A DNA stretch of 64,000 nucleotides from MWDV01 sp964634255 (GTDB lineage: Bacteria; Verrucomicrobiota; Verrucomicrobiia; Limisphaerales; MWDV01), in NCBI GenBank assembly GCA_964634255.1, contig CAZWJC010000007.1, positions 1 to 64,000 on the forward strand. Reading direction: 5' to 3'. Position numbers and translations under genes: made by a program. Shown piece by piece: positions 15,232 through 23,204 of this stretch. The notes under the pieces were generated by a model, which searched no databases, was not told the DNA's origin, and worked only from the letters and a program-made list of their open reading frames with translations. The first letter of the stretch is position 1. Every line of letters begins with the position of its first letter.

Positions 15232-16002
15232 ATGACGGCAGAAGAGCGCAAACATCGCATCGAAGCCTACCTGCAGAAGGTGGAGTTTGCGTCGCTCGAA
15301 GAGCTTGCCCAACACGTGGAAGCGTCGGTTTCGACCGTTCGACGCGATCTCTCACTGCTCGAAGTCGGTGGCGGACTGAAGCGCACGCACGGCGGCGCAA
15401 GAATCATTGCGCCAAAGACCGACGAGTTCACCTTCTCCGCGCGCGACACGCATCAATTATCCGAGAAGGAAGCCATCGGCAAGGCGTGCGCGGAACTGAT
15501 CGGCCCGAACCAGAGCGTGATCATTGACGCCGGGACGACGGTCTATCATGTCGCCAAGTTCCTCGAGGCAAAAGCCCCGCAGATCGTGACGAACTCGCTA
15601 CCGGTGGCGAACCTGTTCGCTTCGGCCAATCGCGTAGAGGTGGTGCTCACCGGCGGGGTGATTTATCCGCGGCTCGGCGTGCTGGTCGGCCCGCTGGCAG
15701 TAGAAGCTTTTTCCAAAATCAACGCCGACGTGGCCGTGATGAGCGCCGGCGGCATCACGCTCGACGGATTAACCAACTCGCACGGGCTGTTGATTGACAT
15801 TCAGCTGGCCATGATGCGCGGCGCGGCCAAGGTCATCATGTGCCTGGATCACACGAAATTCGGCCGCCGCTCAGTCACGCCGCTATGTGATCTCGAACCG
15901 ATTGACACCATCGTAACGGACAACAATGCGCCGGCGGACCTGGTTCAGGAGTTGCGGAACAAGGGAATCGCAGTGGTGCTGGCCACTGCCAGTTCGGGGT
16001 AG
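15232..16002 (+). CDS. DeoR/GlpR-family transcriptional regulator of BMC locus
   Basis: A 256-aa protein with an N-terminal DeoR winged helix: MTAEERKHRIEAYLQKVEF, ASLEELAQHVEASVSTVRRD with the recognition helix, and KRTHGGA. A sugar-phosphate-sensing DeoR C-terminal domain follows (IIDAGTTVYHVAKFL, TNSLPVANLF, LTGGVIYPRLGVLVGP, DHTKFGRRSVTPLCDL). DeoR-family proteins commonly repress sugar operons and release DNA when they bind a phosphorylated sugar. Being divergent from pduL, it probably controls the BMC operon, with a phosphorylated deoxysugar intermediate as the likely inducer (inferred). Confidence 0.92.
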   Translation: MTAEERKHRIEAYLQKVEFASLEELAQHVEASVSTVRRDLSLLEVGGGLKRTHGGARIIAPKTDEFTFSARDTHQLSEKEAIGKACAELIGPNQSVIIDAGTTVYHVAKFLEAKAPQIVTNSLPVANLFASANRVEVVLTGGVIYPRLGVLVGPLAVEAFSKINADVAVMSAGGITLDGLTNSHGLLIDIQLAMMRGAAKVIMCLDHTKFGRRSVTPLCDLEPIDTIVTDNNAPADLVQELRNKGIAVVLATASSG

Positions 16003-16067
16003 CGGCAGCGACACCACCCTCTCCGAATCCGACCGCCAAAAACGAGCAGGGCAAGTCGTGGTCCAAG

Positions 16068-17636
16068 TCAGGCCGGCGGTGTGTTCGGCGACGCGGAGGG
16101 ACCAGCAGCCGCCGGCTGATGGCGGGCTTGTCGTTTTAGCGCGGAACGTTTACCTCCACGAGCGACCACAGGCATGACACCCCTGAGCGCACCGCGCAGC
16201 ACTTCTGGCACATCGCGGCGACCGGGGCGCTGATAATCCCGACAAAGGGCGAGGGCAACGTCGCTCGCTGGAAGCCTGCGCTCGACAGTCAGATACTCGA
16301 ACAGCCATTCCACCAAACGGCCCAGCGCGATAGCATCCGTGCGTCCCGCGCGATCGTGCAACCATTCGCTCCAGCGTAGGAACGCTTGGAAGGGTGATTG
16401 CCCGCCACTCCAAAGCAACGGCGTCGCTTCCACGAAGTTCCCACTGTTGGCCACCAAGTCCCAGTGCCGCGCGAACCGCCGCAGCCGCTGCATCGTGGCG
16501 AAGTCCAGAAGCTTGTTCTCGACGATTTCGTAAGGCGGCTGCGGGTTGTAAATCATGCCCCACTCGGCGTCGTGGCGTGTGATCGGCACGCCACGCAGGC
16601 GCTTGAGGATGCCGAATTGGATTTCCTGCGGCCCCAGCGCGACCAACCGGTCGAACCCTGCGGCAAAGCTCTCCAACGACTCACCAGGCAGTCCGGCAAT
16701 CAGATCGGCGTGGATGTGAACACCCGTTTCGGTGCGCAGCCAGCGGAAGTTCTCCTCCAGTCTCGCGAAGTCCTGACGGCGCGAAATCCGCGCGGCGACT
16801 TCCTCGTTGAACGTCTGAACGCCGATCTCGAATTGGAGCGAGCTCGCGGGGAACTGCTTGATGACCTCCCGCAAAGTCTCCGGCAACCGGTCGGGAACCA
16901 TCTCGAAATGGTAGAACTGGCCGTCGCGATGCCGGGCCAGAACGAACTCCAGGATTGCGCGGGCCGTCGAGAGGTGAAGGTTGAACGTCCGATCCACGAA
17001 CTTGAACTGCCGCGCCCCGCGATCCAACAAGCGCTGCATCGCATCGAGAAACGCGGGCAGAGGAAACTGCCGGACCGCCCCATCGAGTGACGACAGACAG
17101 AACTCACAGTCGAACGGGCAGCCCCGTGACGCCTCCACATAGATCACGCGATGAGCCAAGTCTACGTCGGTGTAAAGCTCGTAGGGCATCGTCACGCGCG
17201 CGAGGTCGGGCAACTCGGCGGAGATAATCTTGTTCGCCGGGCGTTCACCAGCGAGCAAGTGCTGGCACAGCCCGGCAAAGGCCAGGTCGCCTTCACCAGC
17301 GATGACGTAGTCTGCCAATTGCGCGACAGGCTGGCTTTCCGTCTCGAAACTCACTTCCGGTCCGCCGAGCACGATGGTCACGTCTGGGCGAAGCCGCTTG
17401 AGCAACGCCACGATCTCCGTCGTTGGCGCGACGTTCCAGATGTAAACGCCCAGACCAATGATCCGCGGGTTTTGCGCCAGTAGCGTCTCCACAACATCCA
17501 CCGGGCGGCGTGTCAGATCGAACTCCAACAGGCGTGTGCGCGATTGCAGCGGGCCGAGGTTGGCCAGCAGGTAGCGCAGGCCAAAGGAGGCGTGGATGTA
17601 TTTGGCGTTCAGTGTGGCCAGCGCGATGTCAGCCAT
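16068..17636 (-). CDS. Cobalamin-binding-domain radical SAM protein (DUF4080-type)
   Basis: A 522-aa protein. The N-terminal part (MADIALATLNAKYIHASFGL, GLGVYIWNVAPT, VLGGPEVSFE) is a B12-binding-type Rossmann domain. The radical SAM core carries the 4Fe-4S motif CxxxCxxC in ASRGCPFDCEFCLSS, followed by KFVDRTFNLH and FQFEIGVQTFN-like strands (LQFEIGVQTFNEEVAARISR). The C-terminal segment (GRLVEWLFEYLT) fits the DUF4080 extension. The substrate is unknown; related proteins are predicted methyltransferases or radical enzymes. It is convergent with the DeoR gene and not obviously tied to the BMC. Confidence 0.8.
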   Translation of the reverse strand: MADIALATLNAKYIHASFGLRYLLANLGPLQSRTRLLEFDLTRRPVDVVETLLAQNPRIIGLGVYIWNVAPTTEIVALLKRLRPDVTIVLGGPEVSFETESQPVAQLADYVIAGEGDLAFAGLCQHLLAGERPANKIISAELPDLARVTMPYELYTDVDLAHRVIYVEASRGCPFDCEFCLSSLDGAVRQFPLPAFLDAMQRLLDRGARQFKFVDRTFNLHLSTARAILEFVLARHRDGQFYHFEMVPDRLPETLREVIKQFPASSLQFEIGVQTFNEEVAARISRRQDFARLEENFRWLRTETGVHIHADLIAGLPGESLESFAAGFDRLVALGPQEIQFGILKRLRGVPITRHDAEWGMIYNPQPPYEIVENKLLDFATMQRLRRFARHWDLVANSGNFVEATPLLWSGGQSPFQAFLRWSEWLHDRAGRTDAIALGRLVEWLFEYLTVERRLPASDVALALCRDYQRPGRRDVPEVLRGALRGVMPVVARGGKRSALKRQARHQPAAAGPSASPNTPPA

Positions 17637-17717
17637 GCGGTCAAGCTAGTGGATGGGCCAGCGACTGGCGATTTCCGAATTGCACACTTCCTCCCCTGCC
17701 CTACTCTTCCGCCACGC

Positions 17718-19517
17718 ATGAATTCACTGCTGAAGCCCATGGCCATCGCGGCGCTGATGGCGTTCGCCTCCGTTCCTCTTCCGACAGCGAACGCCGCTCC
17801 CGCCGACCAGGCGAAGACTTTCCTCGACGCCTACAATCACATCTACCAGCAACTCTACACCGTCTCGCAGGAGGCCCAGTGGAAGGCGCTCACGGACGTG
17901 AAAGACGAGCACACCGGTCTGCGTATCGGAGCAGACCAAGCGATGGCCGCCTTCGTCGGCAGCCCGTGGGTCATTGAGCAGACCCGCGCCCTGCTCCAAC
18001 ACACCAACCAGCTCGACGATCTGACCGCGCGCCAGCTCCACGCCATCTTTCTGAATGCCGCGCAGTCGCCGGGTACGATCCCGGACGTGGTCAGTGCCCG
18101 CGTCGCCGCCGAGGCGCGGCAAGCCGCGACCCTCGACGGCTTCGAGTTCAAATGGACGCCGCCGGGCTCGACACAGGCGAAGGCCGTTACCGCCAACCAA
18201 ATTGACGATGTCCTGGCAACCTCCACAAACCTGGCCGAACGCCTGGCCATGTGGCAGGCGTCCAAGGAATCCGGCGTGGCGCTAAAACCGGGTTTGCTGC
18301 ACCTCCGAGACTTGCGCAACCGCGTGGCGCGCGAGATGAGTTTCAGTTCGTTCTCCGCACTGCAGGCCGCGAACTTCGGCATGAGCGTAGACGAGATGAA
18401 GGCCCTGACTGACCGGCTCGTGCAGGAGACACGCCCGCTTTACCTCCAGCTCCATTGCTGGACGCGGCACGAGCTGGCCAAGCGCTTCGGCCAACCCGTG
18501 CCCAAGCTCATCCCGGCGCACTGGCTGCCGAATCGCTGGGGGCAGGCGTGGCCAGGCTTGGTCGAAAGCGTGGACCTCGATCCGCTCTTCAAGGGCAAGA
18601 CGCCCGAATGGATCGTCCGCCAGGCCGTAAGCTACGGCGAATCGCTCGGCCTGCCCAAAGTGCCCGAGAGCTTTTGGACCAAGTCGGATCTCTACGAACT
18701 GCCTGCCGACGCCAAGCGCAAGAAGAACACGCACGCCTCCGCCTGGGACATCAACCTCGAGAATGACACGCGTTCCCTGATGAACGTCAAGGCGGACTTC
18801 GACTGGTTCATGACGGCGCATCACGAAATGGGGCACGTCTTTTATAACCTTGCCTACGACGGCGCGGCCGTGCCGGTGGTATTGCGCGAAGGCGCGAGTC
18901 CCGCCATGCACGAGGCGATGGCTGAGACGCTCGCCACGCCGACGGCTCAATTGCCTTACCTCCGGCAACTGGGCTTGGTCTCGGCGGACATGAAGTTCGA
19001 CGAGACGCTGTGGCTGCTCAACTCCGCACTGGATCAAATCGTGTTCATCCCGTGGTCGGCGGGAGTGATGGCCGCGTGGGAACGCGACTTCTATGAAGGC
19101 AACCTGCCAGCGGACCAGCTCAATCAACGCTGGTGGGAGCACGTGGCGAAGTATCAAGGCATCGCCCCGCCACAAGCGCGCGGCGAAGCGTTCTGCGACC
19201 CGGCAACCAAGACGCACATCAACGACGATCCGGGTGATTACTACAAATACGCCGTGGCCTTCGCGATCAAGTACCAGCTTCACGCCCACATCGCCAAGAA
19301 GCTCGGGCAAGACCCGCGCAACTGTAGTTTCCAAGGCAACAAGGAAGTCGGCGCATTTCTGCTCAAGATCATGAAGGCTGGCGCCACGCGCGACTGGCGC
19401 GCGTTAATCCGCGAAGCCACTGGCGAGGACCTCAGTGGCAAGGCGATGCTCGAATACTACGCGCCCGTGCTCAAGTGGCTGGAGGAACAAAACCGTGGAC
19501 GCGAAGTCGGGTGGTGA
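17718..19517 (+). CDS. Secreted M2-family (ACE-like) peptidyl-dipeptidase
   Basis: A 599-aa protein with a cleavable signal peptide (MNSLLKPMAIAALMAFASVP to about residue 27, ending in ANA-A). The zinc motif is H369-E370-M371-G372-H373, with third ligand E399 in ASPAMHEAMAE. The spacing between them equals that in angiotensin-converting enzyme (HEMGH...NPGFHEA). Family M2 enzymes remove C-terminal dipeptides from peptides. It is probably periplasmic, in peptide scavenging. The ATG at 17718 gives the signal peptide; the upstream extension of the frame overlaps the divergent radical SAM gene. Confidence 0.9.
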   Translation: MNSLLKPMAIAALMAFASVPLPTANAAPADQAKTFLDAYNHIYQQLYTVSQEAQWKALTDVKDEHTGLRIGADQAMAAFVGSPWVIEQTRALLQHTNQLDDLTARQLHAIFLNAAQSPGTIPDVVSARVAAEARQAATLDGFEFKWTPPGSTQAKAVTANQIDDVLATSTNLAERLAMWQASKESGVALKPGLLHLRDLRNRVAREMSFSSFSALQAANFGMSVDEMKALTDRLVQETRPLYLQLHCWTRHELAKRFGQPVPKLIPAHWLPNRWGQAWPGLVESVDLDPLFKGKTPEWIVRQAVSYGESLGLPKVPESFWTKSDLYELPADAKRKKNTHASAWDINLENDTRSLMNVKADFDWFMTAHHEMGHVFYNLAYDGAAVPVVLREGASPAMHEAMAETLATPTAQLPYLRQLGLVSADMKFDETLWLLNSALDQIVFIPWSAGVMAAWERDFYEGNLPADQLNQRWWEHVAKYQGIAPPQARGEAFCDPATKTHINDDPGDYYKYAVAFAIKYQLHAHIAKKLGQDPRNCSFQGNKEVGAFLLKIMKAGATRDWRALIREATGEDLSGKAMLEYYAPVLKWLEEQNRGREVGW

Positions 19518-19551
19518 ACCCAGCGGCCCGTGCGGAAGCGCCTGAAGGCAC

Positions 19552-19577
19552 GAAGGACGCCCCTCAAGGCGTCCTTC
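19552..19577. terminator. Hairpin between convergent peptidase and peroxiredoxin genes
   Basis: GAAGGACGCC (19552-19561) and GGCGTCCTTC (19568-19577) form a perfect 10-base-pair stem with a 6-base loop in the gap between two genes that face each other. It could end transcription from either side. There is no long T run, so it may equally be a dispersed hairpin repeat. Confidence 0.55.
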
Positions 19578-19603
19578 CCCAAATGATCTCGGTGTGCGGG
19601 CGA

Positions 19604-20083
19604 CTACTTCAGCTTCGCCAACGCCGCCTTCACCGCCTCGAAGTTCGGCAGGTCTTTCGGGGTCGGCGTCTGTTCGCTGTATTGAACAATGCCCGCCTTG
19701 TCCACGACAAACGCCGCGCGGGCGCTGGTGGAGCCGAATCCCAGCAGGTCGTCGAGCAATACGCCGTAAGCCTTGGCCGTCGTCTTGTTCAGGTCGCTGG
19801 CCAGCGTGATGCCGATCTTCTCCTTCTGCGCCCAAGCCTCCTGCGCGAACGGGCTGTCCACGCTGATGCCGATGACGTCAGCGTTCAGGCCGGAATAGGC
19901 CGAAAGTCCGGCGGTGATGTCGCACATCTCCTTCGTGCAAACCCCTGTGAACGCGAGGGGGAAAAACAGGATGACCGTGTTCTTCTTCCCAAGGTTGTTA
20001 CTGAGCTTGATGTCCGCCACGCCCGTCGCGTTCTTGGACTTGAGCGAGAAATCCGGCGCCTTCGTTCCGACTGCAATTGCCAT
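19604..20083 (-). CDS. Peroxiredoxin (AhpE/BCP-like)
   Basis: A 159-aa thioredoxin-fold peroxidase. MAIAVGTKAPDFSLKSK is the family start, used in preference to an upstream in-frame start. FFPLAFTGVCTKEMCDI holds the peroxidatic C49 with the T46 of the PxxxT/SxxC motif, and C54 is a possible resolving cysteine. AFVVDKAGIVQY is the final strand. It reduces peroxides in the cytoplasm with thiol donors. A 277-base gap containing an etfB/flavoprotein relic separates it from the PfkB gene. Confidence 0.9.
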   Translation of the reverse strand: MAIAVGTKAPDFSLKSKNATGVADIKLSNNLGKKNTVILFFPLAFTGVCTKEMCDITAGLSAYSGLNADVIGISVDSPFAQEAWAQKEKIGITLASDLNKTTAKAYGVLLDDLLGFGSTSARAAFVVDKAGIVQYSEQTPTPKDLPNFEAVKAALAKLK

Positions 20084-20199
20084 AATCGTTTTCGTGTGTT
20101 TGATGGTTAATGGGTCAAATCTACCGCCCTGAAGGTTGTTCAGGTCGGTTGGCGTGTCAACCTGGGCCGTCATTGGCAACCCGTATCGAAACCCGCGGC

Positions 20200-20350
20200 T
20201 CAATTCTCCGCCGAATGCAAGCCGCCGGTGCCGGCGCGGAAGGCGACAACCATGCGCTCTAGCTATCCGGAAGATGCGATGGAGCCAAGCGTCGGCAACA
20301 GCGTGGGCACGATCCTAGCGCAAACGACGATGGGATACGCGCCACGCAGA
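20200..20350 (-). pseudogene. Decayed etfB-start/flavoprotein-end chimera, copy C
   Basis: Read on the minus strand, the 5' half resembles the start of electron-transfer flavoprotein beta subunit (AYPIVVCARIVPTLLPTL, cf. AYQIVVCAGIVPDPLQTLEP in copy B). The 3' half encodes ERMVVAFRAGTGGLHSAEN and a stop, the end of the flavoprotein-ferredoxin gene at 24852-26804. A stop codon interrupts it and the etfB start codon is lost. The junction point is the same as in copy B (23051-23199), so the two copies derive from one fused ancestor. Confidence 0.75.
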
Positions 20351-20360
20351 GTCTGACAGG

Positions 20361-21341
20361 TCATGCTGTTGACGCTCCGCCATACGCGCTGACCTCTTTC
20401 AGCAGGTCGCGTCGCCCCTCCATGAACTCTCCGACCACGCGATTGGCGAGGCGGAGTTTCTCCGCGATAGAACCTGTCGGGCAGGCATGGAGCAGCATCA
20501 TGCAGACGCTGAGCAGGTCACCAGTGCCCGCGGTGTGAACGATCCGCCGCACGGGCACGCATGGTTCCACAGTGAGTTGGCCGTCAGTAAAGAAGCCAGC
20601 CCCTTTGTCGCCTTTATGGACCACCACGGCTTCCGCTCCCCACTCCGTCAACCGGCCCAGTGCGGTCGTCAAATCGGGCGCGTCGGCAAAGAGACTGAGT
20701 TCACGGACGTTGCCATGCACCAATGTCACCAGTGGGAGGAGTCGCCGCACCGCTTCCTTCCGCGCCGCAACGCGAGCCGCGTCCGCCACACCCCAGAGCG
20801 GATCCCAGTTCAGGTCCAGCGACGTGGCCAGTCCGCGGTCGCGTGCGGCTTGCAGGAGCGCGGCGTTGCCACCGTGCAGCATCCGCTCTGAAAACCAGAT
20901 GTCGGCGCGCAGCAAATGGTCCGTTCCGTCCAACATCGAGAGATCGAGGTCGCCAAAGTCGAGAGCGCAGTTGTTCGGTTGGGCGCTGATGAAATGTCGG
21001 CAACCGTTCGTGTAACTCAAAACGATCGAGCTACCGGTCCGGACCAGCGGATCACGGCGGACGTAGGAGCGCACACCGCGTCGCTGCATTTCCTGTTCGA
21101 GCCGTGCGCCAAGGGCGTCCGTGCCAACCTTGCCGGCGAATCGCGCCTCGGCACCAAGGCCTGCCGCAAAAAGCGCGCTGTTGGCACCGCCACCCCCGAT
21201 GGTTTCAACAAGGTAATCCGCCGGCGTTTCGCCGTCGTGGCAGAGGTGATCCCCGGGCGCAAGCGGGGAGGTCTTCACGTCACGGCAAATGCTGCCGACG
21301 ATGCAAAGTCTGCTCCCGCGAAAGGCCGTGTCATCCAGCAT
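20361..21341 (-). CDS. PfkB-family (ribokinase-like) carbohydrate kinase A
   Basis: A 326-aa ribokinase-fold kinase. LCIVGSICRDVKT is the first strand, ETIGGGGANSALFAAGLG the N-terminal glycine motif, and VRRIVHTAGTGDLLSVCMML the C-terminal motif with the catalytic Asp (TGTGD in place of the usual GAGD). It phosphorylates a sugar or nucleoside; the substrate is unknown. Its start overlaps the end of kinase B by 11 bases, so it is the last gene of a three-gene set with kinase B and the SIS isomerase. These do not look like fuculose or rhamnulose kinases, so a link to the BMC is not supported. Confidence 0.85.
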   Translation of the reverse strand: MLDDTAFRGSRLCIVGSICRDVKTSPLAPGDHLCHDGETPADYLVETIGGGGANSALFAAGLGAEARFAGKVGTDALGARLEQEMQRRGVRSYVRRDPLVRTGSSIVLSYTNGCRHFISAQPNNCALDFGDLDLSMLDGTDHLLRADIWFSERMLHGGNAALLQAARDRGLATSLDLNWDPLWGVADAARVAARKEAVRRLLPLVTLVHGNVRELSLFADAPDLTTALGRLTEWGAEAVVVHKGDKGAGFFTDGQLTVEPCVPVRRIVHTAGTGDLLSVCMMLLHACPTGSIAEKLRLANRVVGEFMEGRRDLLKEVSAYGGASTA

Positions 21342-22245
21342 GGCTCAACATCTCCTCTGCTTGGGCCAGTGTGGGAATCGATGTGCGACCGCCGCGCGCT
21401 GTCACCGAGACGGCGGCGGCCGCGGAGGCGAGACGCAAGGTTTCCCGCCACGGCCTGCCCCGAAGCATCCCGTAAGTGAATGCACCATGAAAAACATCTC
21501 CGGCTGCGGTGGTGTCGCAAACCCTGACGGAAAAGGCGGGCAGGCTGTCCCGGCACTGGTCGGTGCCATGCAGCAAGCCATGCTCGCCGCGGGTGATTAC
21601 GACCGGATGACCGTTGATCCGATGCAACGCAGCCACGGCAGCCGCCTGGTTCGCGACGCTGTCCAGTTCCACCACGCCGCTCAATTCGCGAGCGAATCGT
21701 TCCGAGGCGACGAGACAATCAACCCGCTTGGCTAGCTCCCGCGTCCCCTCTCGCAACGAGCCCGCGTCGAGAATGGTCTTCGCCTCCGGGAACAAAGTCA
21801 TGGCCTCCAGCGAAGCCTCCAATTCGTGGCCATCGAAAAGCAACACCCGCGGTGCTTGCGCCCACTCGGGCCTGGGCACAAGTCGGAACGGCGGGCCTGG
21901 GCAAGGCACCTTGCGATTGATGATCGTGCGACTGCCGTTCTGCTCGTTCACCAGGATGACAGACACTGGTGTGGCGTCACCGGGATTGCGCCGCAGCCAA
22001 GTCATGTCGGTGCCGGCATCGGCAAACTCGCGCGCGATCCTCTCCCCGTAAGCGTCCAAGCCAACAACCCCGGCAAATCCGGTCGCGACGCCCCACCGTG
22101 AAAGCAGAATCGCAGCGTTGGCCGCCGGCCCGCCGCCACTCTCAATCATCGTGTTGATTTCGCGCTTGCTGTTTTCGACCGGGTAACCGGCGACAAAAAC
22201 GCTGATATCCCAAGCGGCATGGCCGATACAGAGTACGTCCATCAC
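21331..22245 (-). CDS. PfkB-family carbohydrate kinase B
   Basis: A 304-aa ribokinase-fold kinase: VLCIGHAAWDISVFVAGYPV, IESGGGPAANAAILLSRWG (N-terminal motif) and DTTAAGDVFHGAFTYGMLRG (catalytic Asp). It is a paralogue of kinase A. It overlaps kinase A by 11 bases at its end and the SIS gene by four bases at its start (ATGA), consistent with translational coupling. The substrate is unknown; together the three genes may handle an aldose or ketose phosphate. Confidence 0.88.
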   Translation of the reverse strand: MMDVLCIGHAAWDISVFVAGYPVENSKREINTMIESGGGPAANAAILLSRWGVATGFAGVVGLDAYGERIAREFADAGTDMTWLRRNPGDATPVSVILVNEQNGSRTIINRKVPCPGPPFRLVPRPEWAQAPRVLLFDGHELEASLEAMTLFPEAKTILDAGSLREGTRELAKRVDCLVASERFARELSGVVELDSVANQAAAVAALHRINGHPVVITRGEHGLLHGTDQCRDSLPAFSVRVCDTTAAGDVFHGAFTYGMLRGRPWRETLRLASAAAAVSVTARGGRTSIPTLAQAEEMLSHAG

Positions 22246-22817
22246 TTGGTTTCTCCACGCGCCAGTTCCCGTTTTAACTCGTCCATCAGCAGATGCTCAA
22301 TCACCAGATGGATCGCCTCCGTCTGCGGAGTCGAGTCCACCGGCACTCTGATCGAGCAATCCGCTTCCTGGTGCAGAAGCCCGCCGTCGAAGCCCACCAA
22401 CGCGATGGTCTGCGCCCCCAGCTCTCGTGCATAGCGTCCAGCTCGGACGAGGTCGGCAGAGAAACCCGTGCCGCCGTGAACGGAGATGAGCAGGAGCAGG
22501 TCGCCGGGCTTGAGCAACCCGCGCATCTGGTTGACGAACACGTCTTCACGCGCGGCGTCGTTCGCCCAAGCGGTGTAGAGCGACACATTGTCAGTGAGGC
22601 AACGGGTGTCGAAAGGCCGCGCGCCAACCGGGATGACGAACTTCGCCAAGTCGCAGGCAAAATGCTGAGCGGTGGAGGCTGAACCGCCGTTGCCGGCAGT
22701 GAAGACACGGCCTCCGGTGCGGTAGCACTCCAGCAGGAGGTCGCGGGCGTGCGCGAGGGCTGTCTGATCCAGTTGCTGGATCAGCCGGACGGTTTCTTGC
22801 AGGAAGTCAGCAATCAT
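22242..22817 (-). CDS. SIS-domain phosphosugar isomerase (GmhA-like)
   Basis: A 191-aa single SIS domain: GGRVFTAGNGGSASTAQHFA, DLLLLISVHGGTGFSADLVR and TEAIHLVIEHLLMDELKREL match the sedoheptulose-7-phosphate isomerase group, which uses a GNGGSA(S/A)xAxHxA motif. It probably isomerises a ketose phosphate. It is the first gene of the kinase-kinase-isomerase set. The heptose pathway partner (RfaE-like kinase) is encoded far away at 37981-39036, so a heptose role is possible but unproven. Confidence 0.85.
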   Translation of the reverse strand: MIADFLQETVRLIQQLDQTALAHARDLLLECYRTGGRVFTAGNGGSASTAQHFACDLAKFVIPVGARPFDTRCLTDNVSLYTAWANDAAREDVFVNQMRGLLKPGDLLLLISVHGGTGFSADLVRAGRYARELGAQTIALVGFDGGLLHQEADCSIRVPVDSTPQTEAIHLVIEHLLMDELKRELARGETK

Positions 22818-23204
22818 GAGAACGATCCTGCGGGGCAGACTAGGGAAATTGCCGTGGACCGTCCACGGAAATGCTGAAGCGCTTGGGGCGGATGCCGCTG
22901 AGCACGCAAGCCAACAACCGTGACCGCATGGCAGCGCTGCAGTCCAAACGGGATCGGCTGCGTCAGTGAATTACCAAAACCACACCGACGGCAATGGCGG
23001 ACGGTTTACGAGGACACCCAGCGGCAAGGCTTTGACGACGCAATTTGTCGTCAATTCTCCGCCGCGTGCAATCCGCCCGTCCCAGCGCGGAAGGCAACGG
23101 CCATGCGCTCAGGATTCACCACGACGCGACAGGTTCCAGCGTCTGCAACGGATCCGGCACGATCCCGGCGCAAACGACGATTTGATATGCGGTGCTCATA
23201 GAGC
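22818..23204. other. Intergenic region holding relic copy B
   Basis: A 387-base stretch between the SIS gene and the LRR gene, both on the minus strand. The part at 23051-23199 is an etfB/flavoprotein chimeric relic described separately. The remaining 22818-23050 must include the SIS operon promoter; I see no ORF with coding character and no clear promoter or hairpin there. Confidence 0.5.
23051..23199 (-). pseudogene. etfB-start/flavoprotein-end chimeric relic, copy B
   Basis: The minus-strand ATG at 23199 opens MSTAYQIVVCAGIVPDPLQT then LEPV, the conserved N-terminus of electron-transfer flavoprotein beta subunit, and stops at 23116. Immediately after, in another frame, comes NPERMAVAFRAGTGGLHAAE followed by N and a stop (23051). 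This is nearly identical to the last 20 residues of the flavoprotein-ferredoxin ending at 24852. About 24 codons of etfB are therefore joined to the tail of the flavoprotein gene. It lies five bases after the LRR gene stop. Confidence 0.8.

Larger units (their letters stand above)
5917..16002. other. PVC-type bacterial microcompartment locus
   Basis: A minus-strand gene series from 15147 down to 5917 plus a divergent DeoR-type regulator. It encodes three BMC-H (hexamer) and three EutN/CcmL-type BMC-P (pentamer) shell proteins, PduL, acetate kinase, CoA-acylating aldehyde dehydrogenase and a class II sugar-phosphate aldolase. This set matches the planctomycete/verrucomicrobial BMC used for L-fucose and L-rhamnose breakdown, in which lactaldehyde is enclosed. 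Additions to the usual set are an unrecognised 177-aa protein, a toxin-antitoxin pair and a 430-aa aldolase-like protein. No kinase, isomerase or lactate/malate dehydrogenase for the pathway is visible in the operon, so these must be encoded elsewhere. Confidence 0.93.

Noticed and set aside
20361..22245. PfkB kinases as fuculose or rhamnulose kinases feeding the BMC
   Set aside because: Fuculokinase and rhamnulokinase belong to the FGGY fold, not PfkB; the genes are 4 kb away, beyond two unrelated genes, and no deoxysugar-specific motif is seen.
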